From: Liopterus haemorrhoidalis
Lineage: Eukaryota > Arthropoda > Insecta > Coleoptera > Dytiscidae
NCBI GenBank assembly: GCA_963971575.1
Contig: OZ020618.1
Coordinates: forward strand, 28,510,540 to 28,574,539
Direction of reading: 5' to 3'
Length of the DNA: 64,000 bases
Positions 10,964 to 22,275 of this stretch are shown piece after piece. Both the position numbers and the translations under genes were made by a program. A model generated the notes under the pieces. That model was not told where the DNA came from. It made no database searches and was given only the letters and a program-made list of their open reading frames with translations. The stretch's first letter is position 1. Every line of letters begins with the position of its first letter.

Positions 10964-13900
10964 TTATATTTCATTATACATATTTATTTGTTTCAGGAAT
11001 TGTATTAATTTATGTATTATGTCTGCATTATTTCCCAATAAGTCCTTCAGGTCTTGTTCGAGGATATTGTTTTGTGTCCGTTGGGCAGCATAATGCGGGC
11101 ATTCTATTAAGATGTGCTTCACAGTAAGGGTTGTGTCACTGTAGCACATGTTGCAGGTTCTGTATGGTCAAACAGGTGTTTGTGGGTAGGTAGACTATGT
11201 CCGATTCTCAGTCGGGTAATCACTACATCTTCTCTCCTACTTTTCCTTGCGGGCCATGCACTGGTGTTGGACTTAATTTGCCTCAGATGATTCCTATTTA
11301 TATCTGTTTCAGCCCATTGTTCATTCCATCGGATCATAGTTTTTTCCTTTATGAGATTTTTGTAGTCTCTAGCTGGGATGGGAATATTTGTAAGTTCCGT
11401 GTTCTTGGTGGCTTCTTTGGCGGCGATGTCAGCTTTCTCATTACCAAATATGCCCACATGTGATGGTATCCATATTATGGAAATGTTTTTCCCATCATCA
11501 ACTGACTCGTGTATTTTTTGTTGGATTTCTTCGATAGTAGGACTTTTTGAGTACATTTTTTGTAAATTTTGCATTACACTTAGTGAGTCGGTATGGACTA
11601 TAAATAATTTATTTTTATTGTTACTGTTAATGTACTCAATAGCCTTTAGAAGTGCAAATTCTTCAGCCGTGTAGATGGATACAGTTTCTGGGAGGTGGTA
11701 TTTTTTTGTTTCGGTGTCAGTAACTAAGCCGGCTCCTACTTTGCCGTCAATTTTCGAGCCGTCTATGTAGATATTCTCTACTTCCATTCCGCTGTGTACT
11801 TCTTTTATTTCCTGCAACAGACTTTTGTATAAGGATGGGGATGTGGAATGTTTCGGATATTCCGACAGGGTTAAAATGAATTTAGGTTGTTTTCTAGTCC
11901 AAAGCGGAGGATTTTTGACCGTTGATTTTTGGATGGTTGAAATATTAAGATTTAGGTTTGTTAATATGTTTTGGATTTTCTGTTGGAATTCATTTGAGGT
12001 TTTCATTGCATAATTATTTTGGAATAAGTGTGGGAATGTGGGATGAGAGGAGTTGTTTATAATGGTTTTGATATAGGAAAGGGTTATTTCGTCTCTTCTT
12101 GCTTGCAGCGGTGGTTCGCCTGCCTCGCAAAGGACACTTGGGATAGGGCTGGTTCTGAATGCTCCACTGGCGTATCTGATGGCTGTATGGTGAACTGCAT
12201 CAATGGTTTTTAGCAGGTGCTTTTTAGCTAGGCCATAGACTATGCATCCATAGTCTAATTTGGGTCTGATGATAGTTTTATACATCGTTAAAAGAATTTT
12301 CCTACTTGCTCCCCATTCTTGACTTTTGACAGCTTTCATAATATTTAATCTTTTCACGCTTTCGGTTTTCAAGGCTTTTATGTGTTGTTTCCAATTTAAT
12401 TTTTTATCGAAAGTTACTCCAAGATATTTTATTTTATCAGCATACTCAATATCGCTATTGTTGAATTTTAAAGATGTTTGGTCATATTTTCTGCATTTTG
12501 TAAAGTGTATAGCATTGGTTTTTTCCGTTGATATTTTAAAGCCTGTTTTCTTTGTCCATTCTTCAATTTCGGATATTGCAGCTTGTAAATATGTCTGTAT
12601 TCTTTGGAGATTTTTTCCTCGACAAAAAATTAAAAGATCGTCAGCAAATAAACAAGTGAAAACTGGGAATCTGATGTTTGATACAATATTATTTATCGCT
12701 ATTAGAAATAATGTGACGCTGTAGGGGGAGCCCTGTGGTACACCGTTTTCTTGACATCTCCAGTCTGATATACATTTGTTTGCTCTTACTTGAAATAATC
12801 TTTTCTTTAAAAAGTTGTTGGTATAGTTAAATGCATTACCTGTGATTCCGCATTCTTTTATTGTTTTAAGTATATGATACTTCCAGCACGTATCGTAGGC
12901 TTTTTCGATATCGAATGTGACCGCAATTAGATGTTGTTTGTGTGTGAAAGCATTTAAGATCTCTGAAGTAAGAGCTACAATTTGATCCATCGTATTTCTT
13001 CCCTTTCTGAATCCACACTGCTGGTTATTTAATAGTTTATTTATTTCTAAGTGCCATATAATCCTTTTGTTAATAATTCTCTCTAAAACTTTACTCATTG
13101 TATTTGCTAGAGCTATCGGGCGGTAATTAAGAGGGTCGGTTTTACTTCTATTTGGTTTATGGATTGGTAAGACGGTGACTTTCCTCCATTCGTCAGGGTA
13201 TACATTGTTTAGCCAAATATAGTTAAATATATTGAGTAGGTACTCCATGGTGTTTCCTGGTAGGTGTTGTAACATTTCATAAGTGATGTTGTCTGGTCCT
13301 TGGCTGCTATTCTTCTTCACCTCCTTCAAGACTTCGTAGAGCTCTCTATTTGTTAGTGGCATATTAATATCGTCATTAACACTCTCAGGAAAGTATAATT
13401 TCCTTCTCCTGGTTCGTTTTGTGTATTAAGAATTCTTCATCATATACGCTATTACTTGATGTTTGTTCGAATATTTCGGCGAAAGTGTTGGCTATTTCCT
13501 GTGAATTTGAAATTATTTTTTGGTCTTTGATGAGAGACGATGTTTCATATATAATTTTGGAGCCTTTTATTTTTCTTAATTTGTTCCAAACTTCTTTTAT
13601 GGGAGTATCAGCGGTTAGGGTAGACACATATTGCTGCCAACTTTCTTTTTTCCTACTTTTAAGTATTCTTTTTGCGTATGCCCTGGATTTCTTTAGTTCA
13701 ATCATATTTTCTTCATTATTGTTCTTCTTAAATTTATACAATGCTTTCTTATGTTTTTTAACAGCTTTTTGGCAATCTTTGTTCCACCAGGGGACAGACT
13801 TTTTGTTTGGTTCTTTCTTCTTTCCAATTGCTTGGTTTGCTGCGTTAAGAATTGTGGTTGTTATGTTCTCAACTGCTTGGTTTATATCAGTAATATGTCT

Positions 13901-14643
13901 GTCTTCAGTTTCAGCAAGACAAGTGAATAAATCCCAATTTGCCTCGTCTTGTTTCCATTTTATATAATTGGTGTTACTTATTTCTTGGTTTACTTCTGGC
14001 ATTGAAATTAATATTGGGAAATGATCGCTTCCATAGAGGTGGGGGAGAGTTTTCCAATCCATTTTGTGTGAAATCGTTGGGTCGCTAATGGTTAAGTCGA
14101 TGCTTGTTAAACTTCCGGTTCGTGCGCAGAAATGTGTTGGTGAACCATCATTTAGAATAATTAGTTCATCTTCTGTCAGTTTTTCTATGTATTTTCCTCT
14201 AGCGTCTGTATTCTCTTGCGTAGGATCCCAGATAGGGCTGTGTGCATTGAAATCGCCAAGTAAAAGAAATGGTTTTGGGAGTTGTTTTATTAAGTTTTCA
14301 ATGTCAAGTTCGTTTCTGTGAGTATCAGGGGGGATATAAATATTGCAGATTGTGATTTTTTCTGTTGATGTTGTAGTTACCGCTATTGCTTCATGATTAG
14401 TGATGAGTTTATTTCTTCTGCTTGAATATTTTTTCTGACGAAAATTGCCACTCCACCGCTGGCATTTCTTTCATTATTGCGATCTTTCCTAAAACAAGAA
14501 TAGTTTGTAAGTTGAGTTTGTTGATTTCGTTTTAGTCTGGTCTCCTGTAGGCATATATGAGATGGATTTACTTCCGATATTATTTTTTGTAGCTCCGGTA
14601 GATGTGCATAGAAACTGTTAGGATTCCACTGTACGATTTCCAT
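10964..14643 (-). pseudogene. LINE ORF2: endonuclease, reverse transcriptase, RNase H, with three frameshifts
   Basis: The start codon at 14643 follows the ORF1 stop by one base. The N-terminal apurinic-type endonuclease spans about 14643-13990 (ICLQETR, GGVAIFVRKN, LLGDFNAH, YGSDHFPI). A frameshift near 14390 breaks it. A second frameshift near 13385-13400 precedes the reverse transcriptase (QGPDNITYEML, GFRKGRNTMDQ, QGSPYSVTLF, and the catalytic FADD at about 12640). RNase H begins near 11775 (YIDGSK, later WIPSHVGIFGNEKAD). A third frameshift near 11150 separates the C-terminal zinc-knuckle-like part (CNMCY...HILIECP, to about 10964). The gene copies the element's RNA into DNA at a nicked target. 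Long intact stretches between few breaks suggest a fairly young copy. Confidence 0.9.
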
Positions 14644-14644
14644 G

Positions 14645-15886
14645 TTAATGTTGAGTTACTTCCTTCTCCTCGTCCAGCAGTTTATCAATTTTTTTTGTAA
14701 TTAGAGTTGTTTTTGTTTTGATTGTTCTATTCGCTCTTTTGTGTAATTGGTTCATCATACTGACTAAACCATCAATATTATCGGTGTAGTCTCTTGCCAC
14801 TGCTAATAGGTCGTCTGATTTTTGTGTATCTTCTACGAATTTTTTGAATAAGTCGAAGGGGAGTATAAATTTATTACTATTAAATATTGGTTGTAAACAC
14901 TTCATTTGTTCATCAATTATATTTTCAGTGTTTTTTTCTTTTGGACTTAGAGATCGGGACCTTCCATATTTACCTTTTTTTTGGGAATTTTGTACTATGG
15001 CGTTTTCTTCGTTTATAGATTCTATACTACTGCTGGGCGCCCCTCTTTTTTGACTTGAGCAGCTGGGTGTAGAATTTTCTATTTCGGTTGGTTTCTCATC
15101 GTTCTTCTTTTCTGATTCGTCATTTATGTTGAGATTATTTTTATTTTGTTCTTCTATTTTTTTTGTCGTCTTGTCCGTCTGAGTTTGTTCTTGAATATCT
15201 GTTTCTTCTTCTGTTGTGTTAACATCTGGGGTTGGGGTTTCTTGTTCGCCTAGGTTTATTTGATTTATTTTGCATTTTTCAGTTTTATGTCCGTTTTTTT
15301 TGCAGTTATTGCACATAAGAGAAGCGTCGCAAATAAATATTCTGTACGAAGTGTTTCCATACGCAATCCATTCTGTTTCGGGTATTTCATCATCCGTCGG
15401 CTCTACATACACCTGTCTTCGGTCACAGATTACGTGGGCGTATTCTGGGTTTTTCAGGGGGGCGCGCAAATATTTCATTGGGGACGCCATTTTCAGACCT
15501 AATAGTTCCAGTTTATTTATTATTATTGAGTGCGGAATTATTAAAGCGACGTTTGATACTATCAGTCTTTTAGCCGGTTTTACAAGATGTCGTACTTGAA
15601 TATCATGGTTCTGGATATTTATTGTTGGGTTTTCTTCTACGAATTTATTTACCAAGTCTTTGTTTTTCAGGTAGATGCACATCCTGTCAAATGACATTTT
15701 ATATGCTCCAATAATATTATATGGTTTTATAATTTTGCCTACAGCGTAGACATATTCTTCTGTCCGTATATCGTTAATAGTTGTTAAAACTATAGCTTGG
15801 TCCATATTTGGGATATCTATTTCCGGTTGTTTTTGGTTTTTTAGGGCATTCGCATAATTTATAGTTTCGGTTTGGTTTGGGTTCAT
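14645..15886 (-). CDS. LINE ORF1, gag-like RNA-binding protein with CCHC knuckle
   Basis: Open frame of 413 codons. A central zinc knuckle C-x2-C-x4-H-x4-C (CNNCKKNGHKTEKC) sits at about residues 190-205. Upstream is a structured region of basic and hydrophobic character (about 80-180). Downstream is a long acidic, polar, low-complexity linker (about 210-310) and a C-terminal helical part. In I-type elements ORF1 binds the element RNA and forms the retrotransposition particle. It ends one base before the ORF2 ATG (TAACATG). The frame is intact although ORF2 is broken. Confidence 0.88.
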   Translation of the reverse strand: MNPNQTETINYANALKNQKQPEIDIPNMDQAIVLTTINDIRTEEYVYAVGKIIKPYNIIGAYKMSFDRMCIYLKNKDLVNKFVEENPTINIQNHDIQVRHLVKPAKRLIVSNVALIIPHSIIINKLELLGLKMASPMKYLRAPLKNPEYAHVICDRRQVYVEPTDDEIPETEWIAYGNTSYRIFICDASLMCNNCKKNGHKTEKCKINQINLGEQETPTPDVNTTEEETDIQEQTQTDKTTKKIEEQNKNNLNINDESEKKNDEKPTEIENSTPSCSSQKRGAPSSSIESINEENAIVQNSQKKGKYGRSRSLSPKEKNTENIIDEQMKCLQPIFNSNKFILPFDLFKKFVEDTQKSDDLLAVARDYTDNIDGLVSMMNQLHKRANRTIKTKTTLITKKIDKLLDEEKEVTQH

Positions 15887-16197
15887 TTTGTCGTTTGTAG
15901 ATGGTGTTGAATAACACTAGTTAATTATTAATTAAACTTGTTTGTAATAGATGTCGCCCCCCGCTCCGCGCTGGGACATGCCCTGGACACGAGCGAGCGA
16001 TTTTTTTCTCGTTTATTTTAGTGAATACTGAGTGTTATGTGCGGTGTTTGTTATTTTGTTAGTAAAATAGTTATAAATTATTTACTCACTATGTGCGATT
16101 AGATCAGTGCGAACTTTTGATAAAAAAATAATAATTTAATATATCATCGGTGTCACTCACATACATCTGTCTATGGTGGTAAGTTAAACATAACTGA

Positions 16198-17818
16198 CGA
16201 GATATTTTAAAAATACACCTGTGTGCCAAAAAGTAATGTTTCAACTTAACGAACACAGGAACGCAAGTCGATATCTCATTCGTCCTAAAAGATATTAAGG
16301 AATGCCTGAATTCACATTTCACCCCGTTTCAGCCTTAATGGATGCAATTTTAAAAAACTGTCAATAACATTTCGAGATATTTTAAAAATACACATATATG
16401 CCAAAAAGTAATTTTATATCTCAACAAACACAGGAAATACAACGGGATGTATAATTTGCCCCAACTGTAGATTCACTCCTTTAGGGGTTGATTTAGACAA
16501 AATCCTGAAATAAGTTTTTCGACAATTGTAATAGTAATCTTTGTAAGCAAAAATCAAGTCGATATCTCATTGGTCCCAAGAGATATTAAGGAATCCCTAA
16601 ATTCACATTTCACCCCTTTTCACCCTTGAGGGATATAATTTAAAAAAACTGCCAGTATCATTTCGAGATATTTTAAAAAGACACATATGTGCCAAAAAGT
16701 AATTTTATAACTCAACAAACACAGGAAATACGACGGGGTGTATAATTCACCCCGATTGTAAATCCATCGTTTTAGGGGTTGATTAGGACAAAATCCTGAA
16801 ATAAGTTTTTCGGTATTTGTAGGTATGGCTAATCTTTGTAAGCAAAATGCAAGTCGATATCTTATAGGTTCTAAGAGATATTAAGGAATCCTTGAAATCA
16901 CAATTCACCCCTATTCAACCTTTAGGGGTGAAATTTTTAAAATCTGTCAAAACTATTTCGAGTTATTTTAAAAAGACACGTATGTGCCAAAAAGTATGTT
17001 GCAAATAAACGAACACTGGAAATACGACGGGATGTATAATTCACCCCGATTGTAGATCCGCCCCTTTAGGGGTTGATTAGGACAAATTTCTGAAATAAGT
17101 TTTTCAGCATTTGTATGGATAATATTTGCAAGCAAATAATAAGTCGATATCTTATAGGTCTTAAGAGATATTAAGGAATCCTTGAAATCACAGTTCACCC
17201 CTTTTCAACCTTTAGGGGGGAAATGTTAAAAAACTGTCAAAACCATTTCGAGATATTTTAAAAAGACATCTATGTGCCAATAAGAAATGTTGCAACTAAA
17301 TAAACACAGGAAATACGACGTGATGTATAATTCACCCCGATTGTAGAATCACCCCTTTAGGGGTTGATTAGGATAAAATCCTGAAACAGGTTTTTCGGAA
17401 TTTGCATAGGTAGTCTTTGTAAGCAAAAACCAAGTCAATATCTCATTAGTCCTAAGAGGTATTATGGAATCTTGAAATCACATTTCACCTCTTTTCACCC
17501 TTAAGGGGTGAAATTTAAAAAAACTGTCAAAATTATTTCAAGATGTCCTAAAAAGACACCTATGTGCCAAAAAGGAATGTTAAAATTCGACAAACACAGG
17601 AAATACGACTGGATGTATAATTCACCCCAATTGTAGATTGACCCCTTTAGGGGTTGATTAGGGCAAAATTCTGAAATAAGTTTTTCGGTATTTGTACGGG
17701 TTATTTTTGTAAGCAAAAACCAAGCCGATATCTTATTGGTCATAAGAGATATTAAGGAATCTTTGAATTCACATTTCACCCCTTATCACCCTTTAGGGAT
17801 GAAATTAAAAAAACTGGT
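16198..17818. repeat. Tandem array, about 291-bp period, six units
   Basis: The landmark (A)AGTCGATATCT recurs at about 16267, 16558, 16853, 17143, 17434 and 17724, spaced 290-295 bp. Each unit has CCTTTAGGGGTTGATTAGG, TTTTTCGG, AAGAGATATTAAGGAAT, CACCCCTTTTCACCCTT and TTTCGAGATATTTTAAAA. Minus-strand open frames here are by-products of the repeat. The array also continues at 10607-10827 beyond the LINE. Satellite-like, with divergence of several per cent or more between units. Confidence 0.9.
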
Positions 17819-17829
17819 CAATATGAATT

Positions 17830-18430
17830 TGTATTCTACCACGGAAAGAGCAAAGTCTGAAATAAAACACGTAAATTTGACATCACAAACTGTTTTATTC
17901 CAAAGATCTTCAGTTACCAATTTTTATAAAACAATAGAAAATTATTGAATAAGCATAGTCAACAGTTTATGTCTTACTAATAAGCACCAAATACAAAGAT
18001 ATGTGTAGAAAATTAAGGCGGAGCTTAGTCTCCCTCTACTATTGCTAGATTAGTTTAAAACCACACTACCAGACGGATACATCTCTCGATGTTTGTAAAT
18101 GCCAGTATTTCATATAAATAGTGTTTCGGTGTGGGCCAAAGAATTGGTGCTAAATATTAATTAATTTTCATAAACAAGGGCTCATTTAAAAGATAAAAGT
18201 ACAATCTATAGGATTCTAGCTATGGAATTTGCAATTGTTATTGATTTACGGAGTAACAATGATGTGAAGTTAGACAAAGTTTAGGACATGTAAAATTGAA
18301 AATTAAAAATAAAACCAAATTTTAACACTTAAATCCAACGGAGCCAATCTTTATCTTCAAATTAAAAAAAATATCAAATTGATCCCACAACATTTGGTTT
18401 AAATTCTTTGGCCCTTCCAAATGCACGTTT
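17830..18430. other. Intergenic, no gene seen
   Basis: AT-rich sequence without a supported feature. Confidence 0.5.
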
Positions 18431-18439
18431 CCGTTGCGC

Positions 18440-18622
18440 GTAACCCAGGTGCATTACGCTCTTAAAATGAGTACCTGTTTATACAGGGATAATAGGACCG
18501 GTCACAACTTCACGCTGATCCCGTGGCTTTCATAGCTATGGCCGATGGTCTAAAAACGGAGAACTTACCTTATCTGCCCCATATACGCCTATCTAGGTGT
18601 TGGGATCCTATTATTTTTTTAT
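18440..18622 (+). mobile_element. SINE family 2, 3' fragment
   Basis: Matches the body of the SINE at 59248-59567: GATAATAGGACCGGTC, CGTGGCTTTCATAGCTATGG, CTGCCCCATATACGCCTATC and TAGGTGTTGGGATCCTATT. The tRNA-like head is absent, so the copy is 5' truncated. Confidence 0.75.
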
Positions 18623-18799
18623 AAAATATGATTGAAAATTTGTACCTTTCTATTTTTTAGTGCCATCTACCAACATTTCAAACAGCTTCTACCGAGTTTT
18701 AAAAAATATTATCTGGCAACACTGATAAGGGAGATCAGTCCTTGTTGGCACCCCGACAATATCTATGGAACTATTTCGAGCAGCTTCGTGATTACATGT

Positions 18800-19002
18800 A
18801 TTCGGTTTCTTTAGTTTAAGCACAGTATATACTGTGGTTTAAAAGGAACCAGAACTTTAAAATCCAGTAACTTTTAACGATTGAATGAAGTTTTAGATCA
18901 TTTTGTTTAGTAAAATCCCACTTAAATCAGTAAAAAGTGAGCTAGTGGCAAATTAAAAAATTAAATTTCCATTTAGTTTCGCTTAAACGTTTGGAATATC
19001 CT
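18800..19002. mobile_element. MITE of the GGAACTA family
   Basis: The right terminus TTTAGTTTCGCTTAAACG continues to TTTGGAATATCC. The left side is degraded (GGTTTCTTTAGTTTAAGC near 18804, then GGAACCAGAA). It carries the family core ATCATTTTGTTTAG. It gives an uninterrupted example of the right end that is split at 4360. Confidence 0.6.
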
Positions 19003-19318
19003 ACAAATGTATATTTTAAATATACATATTGATGCAAGTAAAACATTTGGCAGTTACCGAATACAATTTCAGATTTTCTTAAATAAGTACTATTTATTTT
19101 ACCTCAGCGTAATATATAATCAGCAAGTACATATATAAATACTCCGTAACTTCTTTATTTGTTATACCATTACACCGAACATAATTTTCGTGTAAAATGG
19201 AAGTTAAATAAGTGTATTTGTCAGAGATTCAACACAGTGAGGTTCAGTGCCGGCGACATCAGGGGGTCACCTATAATTTGTTGTCGTCCCCAGCCGGCTC
19301 CACTAGATATGCTTGGAG

Positions 19319-19872
19319 AAAATTTAGAATTTTCATTTTTGTAAGTTGGGACGAGCTCATTTTTAATGATTGAAGTGGATTTTTCCCAAACAACGATCAA
19401 AAGCCCCATTAATTCGGCAAAAATTACTAGTTGTACTAAAATGTAATATGTTATATTTTTTATAATAAATGTCACTCGTTTCCATGATTACCCTCAGGAC
19501 CGGAGCGAGGGTCTTTGACGCCCGTATGCAAGATTTAATGGAGCGCCCCAGATAGGGAGTGAGCTTAAAAAAAAAATCACCTCATTTCTAAATTTCAAGT
19601 GAATACCCTAAAAAAAAAGGTCTTCACTTCTAAATTCGAAGTTAGGTACTAAAAAAAAAGGTCCTTATTTTAACCTTGGAGCGCCCTCTGGCATCAAGCT
19701 TAATGCCTTGCATACCCTGCACAGTGCGTTCCTCCGGCCCTGGTTACCCTATTGGAATTTTAAATTTTGAAATGCCAACATGAATCTTGAAATAACATAG
19801 GTAAGGCCCCTTCTCGTTTATACCTAGAAAAACGAAACTCCCATCTAGCTCTACTTAAACCAAAGAAACAAG
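19319..19872. mobile_element. MITE of the GGAACTA family, left end lost, split by a hAT MITE
   Basis: The internal core (TTTTCATTTTTGTAAGTTGG, GATCAAAAGCC...AAAATTACTAG) and the right end CTAGCTCTACTTAAACCAAA are present. The left inverted end is not. The hAT MITE at 19495-19742 is inserted inside it. Confidence 0.55.
19495..19742. mobile_element. hAT-type MITE, copy 2 of the hairpin-minisatellite family
   Basis: The 248-bp element has ends CAGGACCGGAGCGAGG and, inverted, CAGGGCCGGAGGAACG, with 8-bp flanks attaccct (19487-19494) and gttaccct (19743-19750), 7 of 8 identical. About 2.5 internal 40-bp units of the type AGGTCTTCACTTCTAAATTC with A runs are present. Confidence 0.8.
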
Positions 19873-19971
19873 ACTATAAGCCAAAATTGGTCGCATACTG
19901 AATGTGCCAGTATTAATAAAAATATGAAACAATTTGTAGGTGAAATTCAATATTATTTCAAAAAGGTAATA

Positions 19972-20661
19972 CAGTAATACCCCGTCACTCGACGTTAATT
20001 CGTTCTGAAAAAGCGTCGAATAGCGAGTCGAATTTCCCCATAAGAAATCATATGTACATATGTATATACATACACATATAAGGAAATACATATATGCATA
20101 ATTTTTTAATACACTGTTTAAAATTTTGAGTAATGACAATATAAGCATACATAAAACAATAATGTATAGTAGTCATACACTATACCAGTGTTTCTCAACC
20201 AAAAACGCACCGCGGACCAGTATAATATATAATTTTCTAACGCGGACCACTAATAATAATTGTTGGTTCATTTTTTGCAAGAAAACAAATATATTTAATG
20301 TGCTACCAAATACATTTATTTTATTTGTAGAAAATCACAGAAAGTTTACAGAAATTTTTTTTATAACGGAAAAAAACACATATAAAAACTTTCGCGGACC
20401 ACTAAAATTTTTCTGGGGACCACCTGTTGAGAAACACTGCACTATCCTGTACTATAATAGAAAAAAATGAAAAAAAAAACAGAAAGAAAAGAAGAATAAT
20501 AAACAGCGTTCATTTCGCTTTCTTTGCCAAAATATGTATCACGTGATCGGTACTCAATCACGCGTCGGATAGCGATACTTCCGTCGACTCTTACTCTCAA
20601 CATTTACGTCGAATGGCGATAACGTCGAGCTAAAACGCAGTCGAGTGGCGGGGTATTACTG
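19972..20661. mobile_element. TA-flanked MITE with CAGTAATACCCCG ends, pogo/Tigger-like
   Basis: The terminal inverted repeats CAGTAATACCCCGTCACTCG (left) and, inverted, CAGTAATACCCCGCCACTCG (right) are flanked by TA at 19970-19971 and 20662-20663. Subterminal GTCGAATAGCG/GTCGAGTGGCG motifs repeat. A hAT MITE (20186-20439) is nested inside. No transposase remains. The ends resemble pogo/Tigger termini; this is inferred. Confidence 0.8.
20186..20439. mobile_element. hAT-type MITE with CAGTGTTTCTCAACC ends, copy 1
   Basis: The ends CAGTGTTTCTCAACC and, inverted, CAGTGTTTCTCAACAGG are flanked by cactatac (20178-20185) and cactatcc (20440-20447), 7 of 8 identical. The interior repeats CGCGGACCA-type motifs. 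Copy 2 is at 62381-62701. The terminus is typical of hAT elements. Confidence 0.85.
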
Positions 20662-20763
20662 TATAAGGAATTATATTAATTTAATAAAATCTGTTATAAG
20701 ATTAAGGTTGCTATGAATAGGTGCCTTTTACCAGAATACTTAGCTTACTTAAGTTAATCAAAA

Positions 20764-20925
20764 TAGTAATAGCGTTCCATTTATAAGACTACAAAAGTTT
20801 TTCCTTCCCCCATACCTTTACTAAGGCATTTATCGCATTTGTAAGTTTAGCTAAGCATTTTTACTTGTAAAAGGAAAGTACATAGCATAATACAATGAAC
20901 TTATAATGGAATGACTATAACTAAA
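20764..20925. mobile_element. Small inverted-repeat element
   Basis: Outer arms GCGTTCCATTTATAAG (about 20773) and CTTATAATGGAATGACTAT (about 20909) are inverted. Inner arms AAGGCATTTATCG and CTAAGCATTTTTACTTGTAAA are also partly complementary. Non-coding foldback of about 160 bp. Confidence 0.5.
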
Positions 20926-21312
20926 ACCTTTTCTTAGAGGAGTGGGGGTGTTATTGAAATGGTTGTCAAAAACATATTTACATAATATATTTAATACAAA
21001 AATACGTTATATATTTTTATTTATTACTATAAAACTAGGCGCAGTACTGTTGCAATAACAGTCCAAATAGTGAGGTGAATCACGCGTTATTAAATCATAT
21101 GGATACAGCTAATTGCCACTTAGTGTATTCAACGCTAATACATTTAGGCTGCAATAAGTGCAGCACTCTACAAAAATAATTAACAGTAAAATAAAAATAA
21201 TTGTGAATAGGCACTCTTTCTCTCAAAAACATCTTTTTGTATTGTACTTATCAACTTTCTTCTAGTAATAATAAAATAATTAATGCATGGAAATTTTCTC
21301 AAATAAAAATTG

Positions 21313-21375
21313 TCCTGGCTAATTGCCAAAGCACCAAAGGCCATTAAATTAAATAATAATAATAATAATAATAAT
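21313..21375 (+). mobile_element. SINE family 3 tail fragment
   Basis: TCCTGGCTAATTGCCAAAGC matches the 3' body of the SINE at 62088-62229. It is followed by a (TAA)n run at about 21350-21375. The head is missing. Confidence 0.55.
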
Positions 21376-21390
21376 GAAATTCAGAGTACA

Positions 21391-21571
21391 GTCTATTCCA
21401 AACGATTAGGCGGAACTAACCGGAATTTTCATTTTTGTAAGTTGTCATTAGCTATTTTTTTATATATTGAAGTTGGCTTTTCCTGAACAAAATGATCAAA
21501 AGATTCAATCAATCGGTAAAAGAAATTAGAATTGAAAATCTAGTTCTGCCTAAACCAAAGGAACAGACTTT
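21391..21571. mobile_element. MITE of the GGAACTA family
   Basis: About 180 bp with left end TATTCCAAACGATTAGGCGG and right end CTAGTTCTGCCTAAACCAAA. The core TTTTCATTTTTGTAAGTTG and GATCAAAAGATTCAATCAAT is shared. The two ends differ beyond the shared GGCGGAACTA (CCAAACG type versus CCAAAGG type). Confidence 0.75.
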
Positions 21572-21819
21572 AATATTATTTTTATTTAAGATTTTCAAAC
21601 CGCGGGTAACTGCAGTCATGGTTAATGGAACTGCGGATAGAGGGGTATGCTGTAAACAAGACAAAAAATATAACACTTTTTGGTTTTCGAATATATCTAT
21701 GTATGTAAATGTATATAAATGAAAAAATGTGACAAATTATATAAACAAAAAATAAACTAAATCATCTTAAAATAATGCCTAAATAATTATGTCCATATGC
21801 CAAATACAAAAATGTACTA

Positions 21820-22205
21820 TACTCTATCTCAGAAAGGCTGATAGTAATAAATCATTTTGTCAGGCAGTTACCAGTGGCGTGCACATTTTAAACACGTTTA
21901 AATTGGTTTTGTCTATTTCTATATTACTATTTATCATTTTATTAAACGCACGCCTGTGACCATATTTATCATATCATTAAACACACCCTTGTGACCATAT
22001 TTTTCCTCAAAATTTGAGGGTCAAATTTTTATGGTCTATTGTGTTTAACCCTAGTTCGTATTCCCATATAATATGTGCGGCACACTCGGTTGTTTTTAAC
22101 AATATTTAGTTCCGAACTATTCACATTTTGTCGCTTCTGTGTGATAAAACAAAACTTTTTACAAATAATAAATTTTATTACTATCAGCCTTTCGGAGATA
22201 GAGTA
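21820..22205. mobile_element. MITE with TACTCTATCTC ends
   Basis: The 386-bp element has about 32-bp inverted ends, TACTCTATCTCAGAAAGGCT at the left and the reverse complement with one C for A at the right. TA is part of each end. Unrelated CAGTGGCGTGCAC sequence at about 21889 inside suggests a nested decayed element. Non-coding. Confidence 0.75.
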
Positions 22206-22275
22206 CAACAAGATTTTCATAAATCCTAATAGAAATAAATTCTATAATGATGTTCTACATTACTTTTTAATAGAC

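Larger units (their letters stand above)
10828..16197 (-). mobile_element. I-type non-LTR retrotransposon (LINE), near full length, inserted in a tandem array
   Basis: Element of about 5.37 kb on the minus strand: 5' leader (15887-16197), ORF1 (14645-15886), ORF2 with endonuclease, reverse transcriptase and RNase H, and an A-rich tail (T run on plus at 10828-10840). It is flanked by the 11-bp duplication CGAGATATTTT at 10817-10827 and 16198-16208. Array sequence continues on both sides. Three frameshifts in ORF2 make this copy inactive. The RNase H domain and single-knuckle ORF1 fit the I superclade (I, Nimb or LOA); the exact clade needs a tree. Confidence 0.88.

Noticed and set aside
16104..17779. 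Minus-strand 70-90 codon frames starting MKCEFKDSLISL or similar
   Set aside because: They recur once per 291-bp unit, an effect of the tandem array without domain or conservation of length.
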